NCBI GenBank assembly: GCA_000169075.1
Contig: AAVT01000001.1
Coordinates: 310,001 to 374,000, forward strand
Reading direction: 5' to 3'
Source of the DNA: a marine gamma proteobacterium HTCC2143
Lineage (GTDB): Bacteria; Pseudomonadota; Gammaproteobacteria; Pseudomonadales; Dasaniaceae
DNA length: 64,000 bases
Shown here: positions 1 to 8,519 of the stretch, one piece after another
Numbering within the stretch: position 1 is the stretch's first letter
Layout of the letters: the number at the start of each line of letters is the position of its first letter
Position numbers and translations under genes: made by a program
The notes under the pieces: model-generated
What the model was told of the DNA's origin: nothing
What the model saw: only the letters and a program-made list of their open reading frames with translations
Databases searched by the model: none

Positions 1-346
1 GGTCAGACACCAGTGGTTCAACTTGCTGCATGGCCCACAGTTGAGGCCATAGTTTGTCGGGGAATAAAATTTCATCCGTCGTATCGGAGAGCATAAATTC
101 CGCTATTTCATAAACCGTCAAATCATCGCTATCGCGCTGCCTAGTTTCGAGACGCCCGCTAACTTCGTCAGCGATAAACTGAACTAACGCCCGCAGCATG
201 TCTTCCCAGGTCCTGAAATGATATTGCAGGGCTCCCAGTTTCATACCGCTAGCGCGAGCCAGTGCCCGCATACTCAGTCTCCCGTAGCCCTCATCAGCTA
301 TGATTTCCAACGCGGTCTGCAGTATTTCTGGCTTGCGCTCGCTCAC
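1..346 (-). CDS. TetR family transcriptional regulator, 3' end cut by the window
   Basis: Reading the minus strand from a GTG at 346 gives an open frame to the window edge (115 codons). The first ~45 residues form a TetR-type helix-turn-helix: RKPEILQTALEIIADEGYGR, then a recognition segment containing GMKLGALQYHF and the usual following aromatic/basic stretch. The C-terminal ligand-binding domain is only partly present. The gene is divergent from the FAD oxidoreductase at 428 and shares an 81-bp intergenic region with two palindromes, so it probably represses itself and that neighbour. The GTG start is chosen because it sits just upstream of the first helix and no ATG is in frame before it. 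The ligand is unknown. Confidence 0.85.
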   Translation of the reverse strand, partial: MSERKPEILQTALEIIADEGYGRLSMRALARASGMKLGALQYHFRTWEDMLRALVQFIADEVSGRLETRQRDSDDLTVYEIAEFMLSDTTDEILFPDKLWPQLWAMQQVEPLVSD

Positions 347-365
347 TAAACTATCGCTCCGCTAT

Positions 366-409
366 TTGACATGTCAGGCGACATGCTAGAACATGTCAAT
401 TGACATGTA
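366..409. promoter_or_regulatory. Palindromic operator between the TetR gene and the FAD oxidoreductase
   Basis: The region holds a perfect 18-bp palindrome ACATGTCAATTGACATGT (391-408), a perfect 10-bp palindrome TGACATGTCA (367-376), and another ACATG half-site at 381. The repeated TGACATGT unit is a typical TetR-family operator arrangement and occupies the whole divergent promoter region. Binding by the adjacent TetR protein is inferred. Confidence 0.75.
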
Positions 410-427
410 AAGTATTAGGGAACGATT

Positions 428-2359
428 ATGGCAGCACGGGTAACACGCCGGGATTTCTTGAACGGGGTTGCAATTACTGCGGGAGGCGTAATGCTGCAGG
501 GTTGCAGCAGCGACGCTAACGCTGCCACAAAGGTATTACTTGACCCGACGACAAGATTCACTCCGCCAGACTCCTTCACCTATTACCCGCCTATGCTTAC
601 GGGCATGCGCGGAAGTCACGCAGGCTCCTTCGAAGTGGCTCATGACCTAGCCTGGCGCGGTAAAAAACCAAAACATTACAAAACACTGAATGAACATTAT
701 GACCTTGTCGTGGTGGGCGCTGGCATGAGCGGCTTGGCGGCTGCTTGGTTCTACCGTAAAAAAATGGGCCCCGATGCTCGCATTCTTTTGCTCGACAATC
801 ACGACGATTTCGGTGGCCACGCCAAACGTAACGAATTTCACCACGACGGCAGAATGGTTTTGAGTTTGGGTGGCGCCCAGAACCTGGAAAGTCCCAGTAG
901 CTATAGTAAGGCGGCCGGCGGTCTGATGGTCGATATTGGCATAGACGACAAGTTCGTTGCCGCGATGGAGGTCAGAACGCCCGAAAACATGGCACTGGCG
1001 GGCAAGCTCGAGGCCGACAATGGCGTCGCACTGCCGACACCTAACGGCCATGTGACGATAGGCGGCAATTGGAATGCGGTAATGTATGGTGGAAAAGATT
1101 ACGAGCAAACCGTGAGTAAGCTGCCAATACCGACCTCTGAACAGGATATCTTGATCGACTTTTTTGGCGGCAAGCGCGACTTCCTCAATGGCTTGTCACT
1201 GGGGGAAAAATGGGATTACATCAACTCCGTCAGCTACAACCAGTTCCTGTTGGAACGTGTTGGCCTTGCTCAAGATACTGTGCCGATTATGAATGCCATC
1301 ATCCTACATTTGTCCGGCTTCTCTGGCTGGAATCTCACGGTATTGGAAGCCATCGGCTCCGGCGCCAGCGGTATCAAGTCTATGGGCTGGCTGGGCAAGT
1401 CAGCGGCCTCTGTAGCCGGCATTTTTCTCGACAGCCTGTTAGAGGTAAGAATGTTCCCCGATGGCAATGCCTCTGTGGCCCGGTTACTGGTGCAGAAACT
1501 GGTGCCAGGGATAGCCCCCAACATGAAAGGGCCAGAAGACGTGGCCATTGCCCGTTTCGATTACAGCGCACTGGACCGGGAAGACCACAACACCCGGATA
1601 CGCCTGAGCAGCACGGTGGTTGGTGTTCGTGAAGTCGACGGAAAGTGCGTTGAAGTCGATTATGTGCAACAGGGCGCCGCCCTGCGTATCAACGCCGATC
1701 ACTGCGTAATGGCCTGCTACAACAACCTCATCCCACACCTGTGCCCTGAGATGTCCGAAGCGCAGCAGCAAGGTCTGAGCTATGGGGTCAAGACACCCTT
1801 CGTCTACGCCAACGTGCTGCTAAACAATGGCCGCGCCTACTCCGAACTAGGTGCTACCTTCTTCCAGTGCCCCTATGATCCGTTTCAGTGGGTGAGTAGC
1901 GCGCCGAACATGACTGTGGGCGGGTATCAGCCACCGCGCAATCCGGATGACCCCATGGCGGTGTTTATGATGAACTCGCCGGTGTCATTGGCAGCGCCAG
2001 AAGGTCCCCTATCAGGACGCGACGCAATGCGACTTGGACGTCACAAGATATACAGCACGCCCTTCGCGAGCTACGAGCAGAAAATTCGCAACCAACTCCA
2101 AGCCATGTTGGGCAAGCATGGCTTTAATCACGAGACCGATATTCGCGCCATCACCGTCAACCGCATACCTCACGGTTACGCCTACCCCTACCTGGCGCTA
2201 GATGATCCAGAGTGGAGCGAAGGACAGGCGCCCCATGAGATTGGCCGGGCGCAATTCGGGCGCATCTCCATTGCCAATACAGATTCCGAGGCGGTTGCAC
2301 TAATGGATGCGGCGTTTGATGCGGCATGGCGTGCCGTGGAAGAGCAGACATCATCCTAA
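428..2359 (+). CDS. Tat-exported FAD-dependent amine oxidoreductase, spermidine dehydrogenase-like
   Basis: 643 aa. The N-terminus has a twin-arginine signal (TRRDFLNG, residues 6-13), a hydrophobic stretch and a Cys at ~26 (LQGCSS), so the protein is probably exported folded and perhaps lipid-anchored. A dinucleotide-binding motif VVGAGMSGLAAAW lies at ~95-107, followed by the acidic end of beta-2 (LLLDNHDDFGGHAKRNEF). This layout and the segment LSLGGAQNLESPSSY resemble the SpdH (spermidine dehydrogenase) group of flavin oxidoreductases. The C-terminal YPYLALDDPEW...IANTDSEAVALMDAAFDAA closes the FAD domain. The substrate cannot be read from sequence; a polyamine or other amine is the family-based guess. 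It lies downstream of the TetR operator and is probably controlled by that regulator. Confidence 0.85.
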   Translation: MAARVTRRDFLNGVAITAGGVMLQGCSSDANAATKVLLDPTTRFTPPDSFTYYPPMLTGMRGSHAGSFEVAHDLAWRGKKPKHYKTLNEHYDLVVVGAGMSGLAAAWFYRKKMGPDARILLLDNHDDFGGHAKRNEFHHDGRMVLSLGGAQNLESPSSYSKAAGGLMVDIGIDDKFVAAMEVRTPENMALAGKLEADNGVALPTPNGHVTIGGNWNAVMYGGKDYEQTVSKLPIPTSEQDILIDFFGGKRDFLNGLSLGEKWDYINSVSYNQFLLERVGLAQDTVPIMNAIILHLSGFSGWNLTVLEAIGSGASGIKSMGWLGKSAASVAGIFLDSLLEVRMFPDGNASVARLLVQKLVPGIAPNMKGPEDVAIARFDYSALDREDHNTRIRLSSTVVGVREVDGKCVEVDYVQQGAALRINADHCVMACYNNLIPHLCPEMSEAQQQGLSYGVKTPFVYANVLLNNGRAYSELGATFFQCPYDPFQWVSSAPNMTVGGYQPPRNPDDPMAVFMMNSPVSLAAPEGPLSGRDAMRLGRHKIYSTPFASYEQKIRNQLQAMLGKHGFNHETDIRAITVNRIPHGYAYPYLALDDPEWSEGQAPHEIGRAQFGRISIANTDSEAVALMDAAFDAAWRAVEEQTSS

Positions 2360-2544
2360 ACAGGGTATACATCGCCAGTTTCATTAATCATTAGATACTG
2401 TCGCGATGTAAGGTAATTAACGATAACTATAGCCGTCCGAGCATCAGCACTCGTATTAATAAAACGCGAAACAGCGATAGCCATTAAGGCACTTGAAATA
2501 ACACTTACGCCAATACATTCAATTAGTGTAAAGCCCATTCTCAT
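2356..2544 (-). CDS. Short prepilin-like ORF (type IV pilin/pseudopilin N-terminus), possibly a remnant
   Basis: 62 aa beginning MRMGFTLIECIGVSVISSA. MRMG|FTLIE is a textbook class III (prepilin peptidase) signal: Gly before the cleavage site, Phe at mature +1, Glu at +5, then a hydrophobic helix. The rest is too short for a full pilin, and no other pilus genes are nearby. The ORF ends overlapping the stop of the FAD oxidoreductase and has no clear ribosome binding site. It may be the 5' end of a pseudopilin gene truncated by rearrangement, or a small orphan. The remainder of 2545-2860 shows nothing I can name. Confidence 0.4.
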   Translation of the reverse strand: MRMGFTLIECIGVSVISSALMAIAVSRFINTSADARTAIVIVNYLTSRQYLMINETGDVYPV

Positions 2545-2860
2545 AGCGCCGGAAATTTTTGCCTGGATCCAAACTCCGACCTCGGCACTCAGACTAGCAC
2601 GCGTTCAATAGAGCGCCGCTTATTGGCCTTGGCAGCATATCAAGGATGAGAGGTGAGGCAATACTTTAAGCGGTTGGCGACCGTTCAGTTGCTATTTCGC
2701 AGCACTGACTTTCAGGCCAAGCATGTCACCAACTTGAAGTGCCCGCAATCAGCTGTTATAAACCACGGCGAATTGTGTAAGCAGCAGGCCTTTTTATTGA
2801 GCCGCCGATGTTCCCGTTAGCCTCGGGCTGAATGACGCAACCATTTATTGGATAATAATT

Positions 2861-3736
2861 ATGACGGTATCGCCAAAAACCCTCACATTTACCGGCCATA
2901 ATGGCTTGCATCTGGTTGCCGACGCCTATGGTAGTCCCAGCGACACACCCGTGCTGTTTGCTCACGGCGGCGGCCAAACTCGACATGCCTGGGGTAGTAC
3001 CGCAAAGATGCTAGCTGATCGTGGCTACTACAGCCTATCGTTGGATTTGCGCGGTCATGGCGACAGCGCCTGGTGCCCTGATGGCAATTATCAATTAGAT
3101 CATTATGCTCGGGACCTAGTGGCGGTCGCTGCTGAACTCAAACAAAAGGCTCATATGGTAGGAGCCTCTCTCGGAGGTCTCGGCGCTATGGTAGTAGAGG
3201 GCGAGGTGGCAGCAAACACCTTTGCCAGCCTCACGATGGTCGACATCACGCCACGCATGGAGCAAAGCGGCGTCGATCAAATCCTCGGTTTTATGTCTGC
3301 TCACTCGCAACACGGTTTTGCCTCGCTGGACGAGGCGGCTAATATTATCGCCGACTACCTACCCCACCGCACCCGGCCCAAAGACAACTCGGGGCTGGCC
3401 AAAAATTTACGCCTTGGCGACGATGGCCGCTACCGCTGGCACTGGGACCCCGCTTTTATCACCAGCTCTAATGTCTCCCACCGCCACAGCCCGGCACCTG
3501 GTGAAACAAACTCTCTAGACACTGTCGCCGCAAGGGTTAAGTTACCGACCCACCTCATACGGGGCCGTTTAAGCCAATTAGTTAGCGAGGAAGCGGCGCA
3601 ACATTTTCTTGAAGTCGTACCCCAGGCCAGATTCACCGATATCAGTGGTGCCGGGCATATGATTGCCGGTGATAAAAATGATATTTTTACCGAGGCGGTT
3701 GTCGATTTTATTGGCTCAGTAGACCAAGCCAGTTAG
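2861..3736 (+). CDS. Alpha/beta hydrolase
   Basis: 291 aa, cytoplasmic (no signal). The oxyanion region FAHGGGQTRHAW is at ~33-44, the nucleophile elbow GASLGG has Ser103, and the late GAGHMIAG supplies the catalytic His near residue 266. At the usual place of the catalytic acid the sequence is RGRLSQLVSEEA, where related hydrolases commonly carry Asp (SDLVS); here it is Gln, so the acid may be elsewhere or the enzyme weakened. LDLRGHGDS at 61-69 is also typical. The substrate is unknown. The gene stands alone, with no operon partner within 120 bp. Confidence 0.85.
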   Translation: MTVSPKTLTFTGHNGLHLVADAYGSPSDTPVLFAHGGGQTRHAWGSTAKMLADRGYYSLSLDLRGHGDSAWCPDGNYQLDHYARDLVAVAAELKQKAHMVGASLGGLGAMVVEGEVAANTFASLTMVDITPRMEQSGVDQILGFMSAHSQHGFASLDEAANIIADYLPHRTRPKDNSGLAKNLRLGDDGRYRWHWDPAFITSSNVSHRHSPAPGETNSLDTVAARVKLPTHLIRGRLSQLVSEEAAQHFLEVVPQARFTDISGAGHMIAGDKNDIFTEAVVDFIGSVDQAS

Positions 3737-3902
3737 AACTACAATCACCCCAAGTGTCGGGATAATTCATTTTTTAATCGTTCTATTCGTTTGTCGATAG
3801 AGGGGTCACCCCCGAAGATTAGAAGTACACTGCTAGCATAGCGCCTCACCGTCTGTGAGATACCCAGATTGATACGATGATAACTAAGGCTGGTTAAAAC
3901 AG

Positions 3903-5408
3903 ATGCGATCGCCAAAAAAAACAACTCACTGTCTGCAATTTTTCGCAATTTTTATCATGTGCTTGTTACCAAGTCAGGCTCGGCTTGAAACAACTTACGA
4001 TCTGGTGATCCGTGATGGCCGGGTCATCGACCCGGCCAGCGATTTTGACGGAATTCGATCCCTGGGTATAAGTCGAGGCACTATCCAAACTATTGACGAA
4101 GGGCCCCTGCAGGGACGAGTCGTCATCGATGCCAGAGGTAAGATTGTAACCGCCGGGTTTATTGATTTGCATTCTCATGCCCAAACTCAGCTGGGACAAA
4201 AGTATCAGGTTTTAGATGGTGTCACGACCTCATTGGAATTAGAGGCCGGTGCCTATCCGGTGGCGGCTGTTGGGAATCAGATAGCGGATCGTCCACTCAT
4301 CAACTTCGGTGCCTCAGCAAGTTATGCCGCCATGCGCTCTAAAGTGCTAACCAACTCAGACAACCCTTATCTATTCTTTGACGGCCGGCCGTTTAGTTTT
4401 GAAGATCCTGGCTTCACTACGCCACTTGACGCGCAGCAGATAGAACGCGTCATGCGACATGTTCACTTAGGACTGGATCAGGGTGGCCTGGGCATCGGAC
4501 TGCTGTTGGACTACATGAGTGACGCCGTAACTACTGCCGAGCTGGAAGCTTTGTTTACGGTAGCCGCCGAGCGCAAAGCGCCTTTGTTTATCCATATAAG
4601 ACGGGGAATGGCAGGCGACCCACGTGGACTCATGGAGGTTATTGACCTCGCCAAAAAGACGGGGGCACCGATACATATATGCCACTTAAGTGCTAGCGCT
4701 ATGGGTGGTATCGAGGAGTTCTTGAGATTGTTTCATACGGCCATTGAAGATGGCGTGGATATTTCCGCCGAATCTTATCCTTACAACGCGGGATCAACCT
4801 CAATAGGAGCTGCCGTTTTCGACAGAGACTGGCAACAAATATTCGGCATAACGTATGCCGATGTGCAACTTGCTGAAAGCGGCAAATATTTTGACCGACA
4901 GCGTTGGGATAAGCTGCGCGTCGAAAATCCTGCAGCGACCATCATCCACCATTACGGAAACGAGGATTGGACACAGCTTGCGGTGAAAGCTCCCGGCATG
5001 ATGATTGGCAGCGACGCTATGCCCGTTTTTAGCGAATCTGTGAAGTCACACCCACGAGGCATGGGTACTTTTAGTCGAGTACTTACTGAATACGTTAGAA
5101 AGAACAAGCTGCTAAGTTTACCCGAAGCGCTCGCTAAAATGTCTTACCTTCCTGCGGCCAGACTTGCGCTGATCGCGCCACAGTTTAAGAACAAAGGACG
5201 CATACAGACAGGCGCAGATGCCGATATCGTAATTTTTGATGCAAACATCATTGCCGACCAAGCAACTTACACCGCGCCTTACCAAGGTCCCAAAGGTATT
5301 TCATGGGTGCTAGTCAATGGCAAAATTGTCGTGCAAGACGGCGCCGTAGTTGAGGCAGTTTATCCTGGTCGGATAATTATCGGCGCAGGTTCTCACCCCT
5401 CTTACTAA
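3903..5408 (+). CDS. Exported amidohydrolase, D-aminoacylase/dihydroorotase-like
   Basis: 501 aa. A likely Sec signal peptide covers residues ~1-27 (hydrophobic FFAIFIMCLLPSQA). The mature part has the amidohydrolase layout: early beta domain (DLVIRDGRVIDPASDF), metal-binding H90-S-H92 after GFIDL, later His in FIHIRRG and ICHLSAS, a catalytic Asp in IGSDAMP, and the closing beta-sandwich (GADADIVIFD...WVLVNGKIVV). In classical D-aminoacylases a Cys after GVTT helps bind metal; here the corresponding stretch reads GVTTSLELEAG, with Glu112/Glu114 and no Cys, so the metal centre may differ. It probably hydrolyses an amide or lactam-type substrate in the periplasm; the exact substrate is not evident. 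Confidence 0.8.
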   Translation: MRSPKKTTHCLQFFAIFIMCLLPSQARLETTYDLVIRDGRVIDPASDFDGIRSLGISRGTIQTIDEGPLQGRVVIDARGKIVTAGFIDLHSHAQTQLGQKYQVLDGVTTSLELEAGAYPVAAVGNQIADRPLINFGASASYAAMRSKVLTNSDNPYLFFDGRPFSFEDPGFTTPLDAQQIERVMRHVHLGLDQGGLGIGLLLDYMSDAVTTAELEALFTVAAERKAPLFIHIRRGMAGDPRGLMEVIDLAKKTGAPIHICHLSASAMGGIEEFLRLFHTAIEDGVDISAESYPYNAGSTSIGAAVFDRDWQQIFGITYADVQLAESGKYFDRQRWDKLRVENPAATIIHHYGNEDWTQLAVKAPGMMIGSDAMPVFSESVKSHPRGMGTFSRVLTEYVRKNKLLSLPEALAKMSYLPAARLALIAPQFKNKGRIQTGADADIVIFDANIIADQATYTAPYQGPKGISWVLVNGKIVVQDGAVVEAVYPGRIIIGAGSHPSY

Positions 5409-5580
5409 GCCCTCTTATTGAATAAAAGAGAACGAAAAAGCGCTGGTTACTGATCCGCGCAACTGAATTTGTAGGGATAAGATTGCGACGCCAAAAAATT
5501 TATCTGGATACAACGCTCACATTGCGTATATTGCCCCCTCAGACCTTGTCACCTTTTGACAGATCAACGGAGCAGTGAGG

Positions 5581-6171
5581 ATGGGACGATTACAAAGAGA
5601 CTACGCAGGTAGCGATTCACCCGTCTCTACATTCCTGCAGGTACTTTATCGGCACGGTCTAACCATGGGTGTCTTTGCCTTCGTGACGGCTTGGCTGCTC
5701 TCTACACCTGCGGTATTCTGGGACGCGGTGGCAACTTTTTCTACCACCCCGGTTAAATACGCTTTCGCTTTACTGGCAGCTCTAGGTTTTTTCTACGCAG
5801 TGTTAAAGCGCAGGGGATTAACATTAGATCCGGCACAAGGGTTATGGGTTGCTTATCTACTGTACATATCCATTGCTGAAGAACTGGCCTTTAGGCTTTT
5901 TTTACCGCGGGTGCTGGAACCCACTAGCGGCTTTATTGCAGCGATTGTGCTGAGTAATCTCCTGTTTGCCGGACTGCACTACTTTACCCTGCGCTGGAAA
6001 TGGCAAAACTGCCTATTTGCTTTTCTGGGCGGTGTAGGCCTGAGTCGACTGCTGGATAATTCAGGAGATTTGGCGCTAGTGGTACTGGTGCACTTTGTCG
6101 CCACATTCTTGAATACGCCCTCTCCGCCTGGAGCGACAACAAAAGAAGTAGAGCTCCGACGGTTAGTCTGA
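5581..6171 (+). CDS. CPBP family intramembrane glutamic endopeptidase (ABI/Rce1-like)
   Basis: 196 aa from ATG 5581. GGAG at 5569-5572 is 8 nt upstream of this ATG; the in-frame GTG at 5575 is too close to it. It has several hydrophobic segments and the three CPBP motifs: EELAFR (EExxxR), FAGLH (FxxxH) and VHFVATFLN (HxxxN). These residues form the membrane-embedded catalytic site of the family. Bacterial members have varied roles, such as prenyl-protein-like processing or bacteriocin self-protection, so no specific job can be assigned. It stands upstream of the MATE gene with ~155 bp between them and may be separately transcribed. Confidence 0.85.
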   Translation: MGRLQRDYAGSDSPVSTFLQVLYRHGLTMGVFAFVTAWLLSTPAVFWDAVATFSTTPVKYAFALLAALGFFYAVLKRRGLTLDPAQGLWVAYLLYISIAEELAFRLFLPRVLEPTSGFIAAIVLSNLLFAGLHYFTLRWKWQNCLFAFLGGVGLSRLLDNSGDLALVVLVHFVATFLNTPSPPGATTKEVELRRLV

Positions 6172-6326
6172 CAACGCTGTCGATTCAACATCGCTCCAGC
6201 CATTTTTCCATCCGTCTTGCTGTTAGTTTTCTTAGTAGTCATTCACTTGTTGCTGTACAAAAGCCTAGTGACTTTCATATTTAAAGTCATTACCATACCG
6301 CTTCGATTTACTATAAGAATTTAACC

Positions 6327-7679
6327 ATGGATCCACGTACCCAACACCTGTTAACCGCCCCGCCCCTGCCTCTGCTAGCGCGGATGGCAACACCTAGTAC
6401 CTTGGCATTTTTGGTCCAAGGCGTGGTTAGCCTAGCCGAGGTCTGGTTTATAGGCCAGCTAGGTTCCATTTCATTGGCGGCCATTGCATTAGCATTTCCT
6501 TTACTCATGCTCACGCAAACTCTTTCCGGCGGCGCAATGGGTGGCGCGGTAGCATCAGCCATTGCCCGAGCCCTGGGCGCAGGTGACGTAGCCCGAGCTG
6601 AAAAGCTGGTTTGGCACGCACTCGCTATGGGTGTTGTAGGGGCGTTAGTTTTTTTCGTCATTTTTCTCATTGGCGGCGAAGCATTCATCAGGCTGCTAGG
6701 TGGCCGTGGTGAAGTACTGGAACAATCCTATGCATATGCATTAGTCCTACTGTCAGGCGGCGTCTTTGTTTGGATGGTAGGCATTACCAGCGCAATATTC
6801 CGGGGCATGGGGAACATGCAATACCCTGCATTGGCAATGATACTCAGTTCAATTTTACAAGTATTCCTCTCTGGCGGCCTTATTTTGGGCGCCTACGGAC
6901 TTCCTCAAATGGGCATTGTTGGCGCCGCGATTTCCGCGGTAGCATCAGGGTTGTTGGTCAGTACGGTAATGTTGCGCCACCTGTCTAAGGGTGACGGTAT
7001 TGTCAAATTACGCTTGTCTGCGCTGTCTTTTTCCAAAGCACATTTCGATGATATTTTGCAGGTGGCATTACCCGCATCACTGTCGCCAATTTTGACAGTC
7101 TCTACCGTATTGATGCTCACAGCATTCGTTGGTCGTTTTGGCGAAGCAGCGTTAGCTGGCTATGGCATTGGCTCACGCATAGAATTTTTGATTATTCCTT
7201 TGGTGTTTGGACTGGGTTCATCCATGACGTCACTGGTAGGCATGGCCATAGGCGCGGGCGATATTAAACGGGCCGAGGGCGTTGGCTGGATTGGCGGTTT
7301 AAGTGCTGGCGTAATTGCCGGAGTGGTTGGCATAGTGCTGGCTATTTTCCCAGACGGCTGGATAACGCTGTTTACCCAAGATCCTCTTGTCCACGCCTCA
7401 GCTAAAGCGTTTATTCAAATCGTCGGACCCTGTTTTTTCTTTCAAGGTTTAGGCTTGTCTTTGTACTTTGCCTCCCAAGGCGCCAACGCAATGCGATGGC
7501 CAGTGCTAGCCACCATTCTGCGAGTTGCAGTGGCGGGTTGTGTTTCTTTCTCATTAGGGTTTATCTTTGACGTTGGTCTAGTCGGCATCTATTACGGTTC
7601 TGCATTAGGCATGGTTAGTTATGCGATCATCATTGCCAGCGCGGTGAAATGGGGCGCGTGGCGGCCATCAGCAAAATAA
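6327..7679 (+). CDS. MATE family efflux transporter
   Basis: 450 aa with about twelve hydrophobic segments in two homologous halves. Typical MATE features are present: the first helix region PSTLAFLVQGVVSLAEVWFIGQLG, FRGMGNMQYPALAMI after helix 4, and SSMTSLVGMAIGAGDIKRAEG in the second half. The protein should export small organic compounds in exchange for Na+ or H+ at the inner membrane. It is 12 bp upstream of an HxlR-type regulator on the same strand, which suggests one transcript in which the regulator senses a compound exported by the pump. The drug or metabolite is unknown. Confidence 0.92.
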   Translation: MDPRTQHLLTAPPLPLLARMATPSTLAFLVQGVVSLAEVWFIGQLGSISLAAIALAFPLLMLTQTLSGGAMGGAVASAIARALGAGDVARAEKLVWHALAMGVVGALVFFVIFLIGGEAFIRLLGGRGEVLEQSYAYALVLLSGGVFVWMVGITSAIFRGMGNMQYPALAMILSSILQVFLSGGLILGAYGLPQMGIVGAAISAVASGLLVSTVMLRHLSKGDGIVKLRLSALSFSKAHFDDILQVALPASLSPILTVSTVLMLTAFVGRFGEAALAGYGIGSRIEFLIIPLVFGLGSSMTSLVGMAIGAGDIKRAEGVGWIGGLSAGVIAGVVGIVLAIFPDGWITLFTQDPLVHASAKAFIQIVGPCFFFQGLGLSLYFASQGANAMRWPVLATILRVAVAGCVSFSLGFIFDVGLVGIYYGSALGMVSYAIIIASAVKWGAWRPSAK

Positions 7680-7691
7680 GGTGGTAGTTTT

Positions 7692-8060
7692 ATGGATAAG
7701 CAAAAAAACGGCGCCTCGATCAAGGATCAGAGTCAGGCTCTTGCAACGCCTCGAGTTAAACGCTCAGAATGCGGTATTGCCAGCGCCTTAGATCTTATCG
7801 GTGACAAGTGGACGCTGCTGATTATGCGCGATGCGCTGTTTTTTGACTGTCGAACCTTTGCTGATTTTTGCAATCGGCCAGAGCATATCCCCACCAATTT
7901 GTTGTCCGAGCGCCTCAAGCGGCTGGTGGCTTTTGGCGCCTTAGAAAAAGTAGCCTACCAAAGTAAACCTCAGCGATTTGAGTATGTACCGACAACATTA
8001 GGCGGCGAAATGAAACCACTACTCAAGGCGTTACGCGCCTTCGGTGACGCTAACCTTTAA
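7692..8060 (+). CDS. HxlR family transcriptional regulator
   Basis: 122 aa. The winged-helix core is clear: CGIASALDLIGDKWTLLIM (residues 27-45), then LFFDCRTFADFC and IPTNLLSERLKRLVAFGALEKVAY, which correspond to the conserved HxlR stretch where R.F.eL...p.Is...Ls.rLk.L...G is expected. The Cys at residue 27 is at the position often used for redox or electrophile sensing in this family. It follows the MATE gene by 12 bp, so the two are probably co-transcribed and the regulator probably controls the pump. Confidence 0.9.
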   Translation: MDKQKNGASIKDQSQALATPRVKRSECGIASALDLIGDKWTLLIMRDALFFDCRTFADFCNRPEHIPTNLLSERLKRLVAFGALEKVAYQSKPQRFEYVPTTLGGEMKPLLKALRAFGDANL

Positions 8061-8077
8061 AACAGCGATCATATAGG

Positions 8078-8302
8078 TCACGCGGTTTCCGCTGGCACTA
8101 ACCGCAGCAGGCTACCGCCATCTTGATGCTCAATCAGCACATATCCTTCAGATCACCCATCAATAGTACGAAGTCGTCCCGTGTGTTCGACGAGATTTTC
8201 TAGCTCAACCACCTTGTCATCTTCACTCCGAGTGCCAAACAGGGTGCGCGCAAAGGCTGCCAACCAGCAGGTCATGATTTCAGTCAGGGAACTGTTCGCC
8301 AT
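8078..8302 (-). pseudogene. Small ORF of 74 codons with an in-frame TGA at codon 50
   Basis: The minus strand from ATG 8302 reads 49 residues (starting MANSSLTEIMTCWLAAFART), then TGA (8155-8153), then continues in frame with SEGYVLIEHQDGGSLLRLVP to a second TGA at 8080-8078. The two halves look like one coherent small protein, so this is either a nonsense-mutated gene (TGG to TGA is the simplest) or a recoded TGA. A weak hairpin, TGCT-GATTG-AGCA, starts 13 nt after the TGA. No Cys lies near the TGA position, which argues against a redox selenoprotein. I do not recognise the family. Confidence 0.4.
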
Positions 8303-8326
8303 TATCAAATGTGGAATTTGATAATG
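8300..8326. repeat. Perfect 11-bp inverted repeat overlapping the start codon of the small ORF
   Basis: CATTATCAAAT-gtgga-ATTTGATAATG is a perfect 11-bp inverted repeat with a 5-nt spacer, immediately followed by ATATAATTAGC. It covers the ATG of the minus-strand ORF ending at 8078. It could be an operator; the GATAATGAT half-site resembles part of a Fur box, but the overall match is poor. It could also be an RNA hairpin masking the start. Confidence 0.5.
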
Positions 8327-8519
8327 ATATAATTAGCATCACCGCTAGATTTTACCCTAACGCTGTTTACTGCGACGTCCAATTTTTATTCGACGCGTTA
8401 GACTTGCCATCAGGATAAAAATATAGAAGGCAATGGGTACATGAATTATCATTGACTTTTAATGACGGCGATCAAAGTCAGTTAGTCCTATGTTAATCCA
8501 GAATACCAGGACCTTAGCC

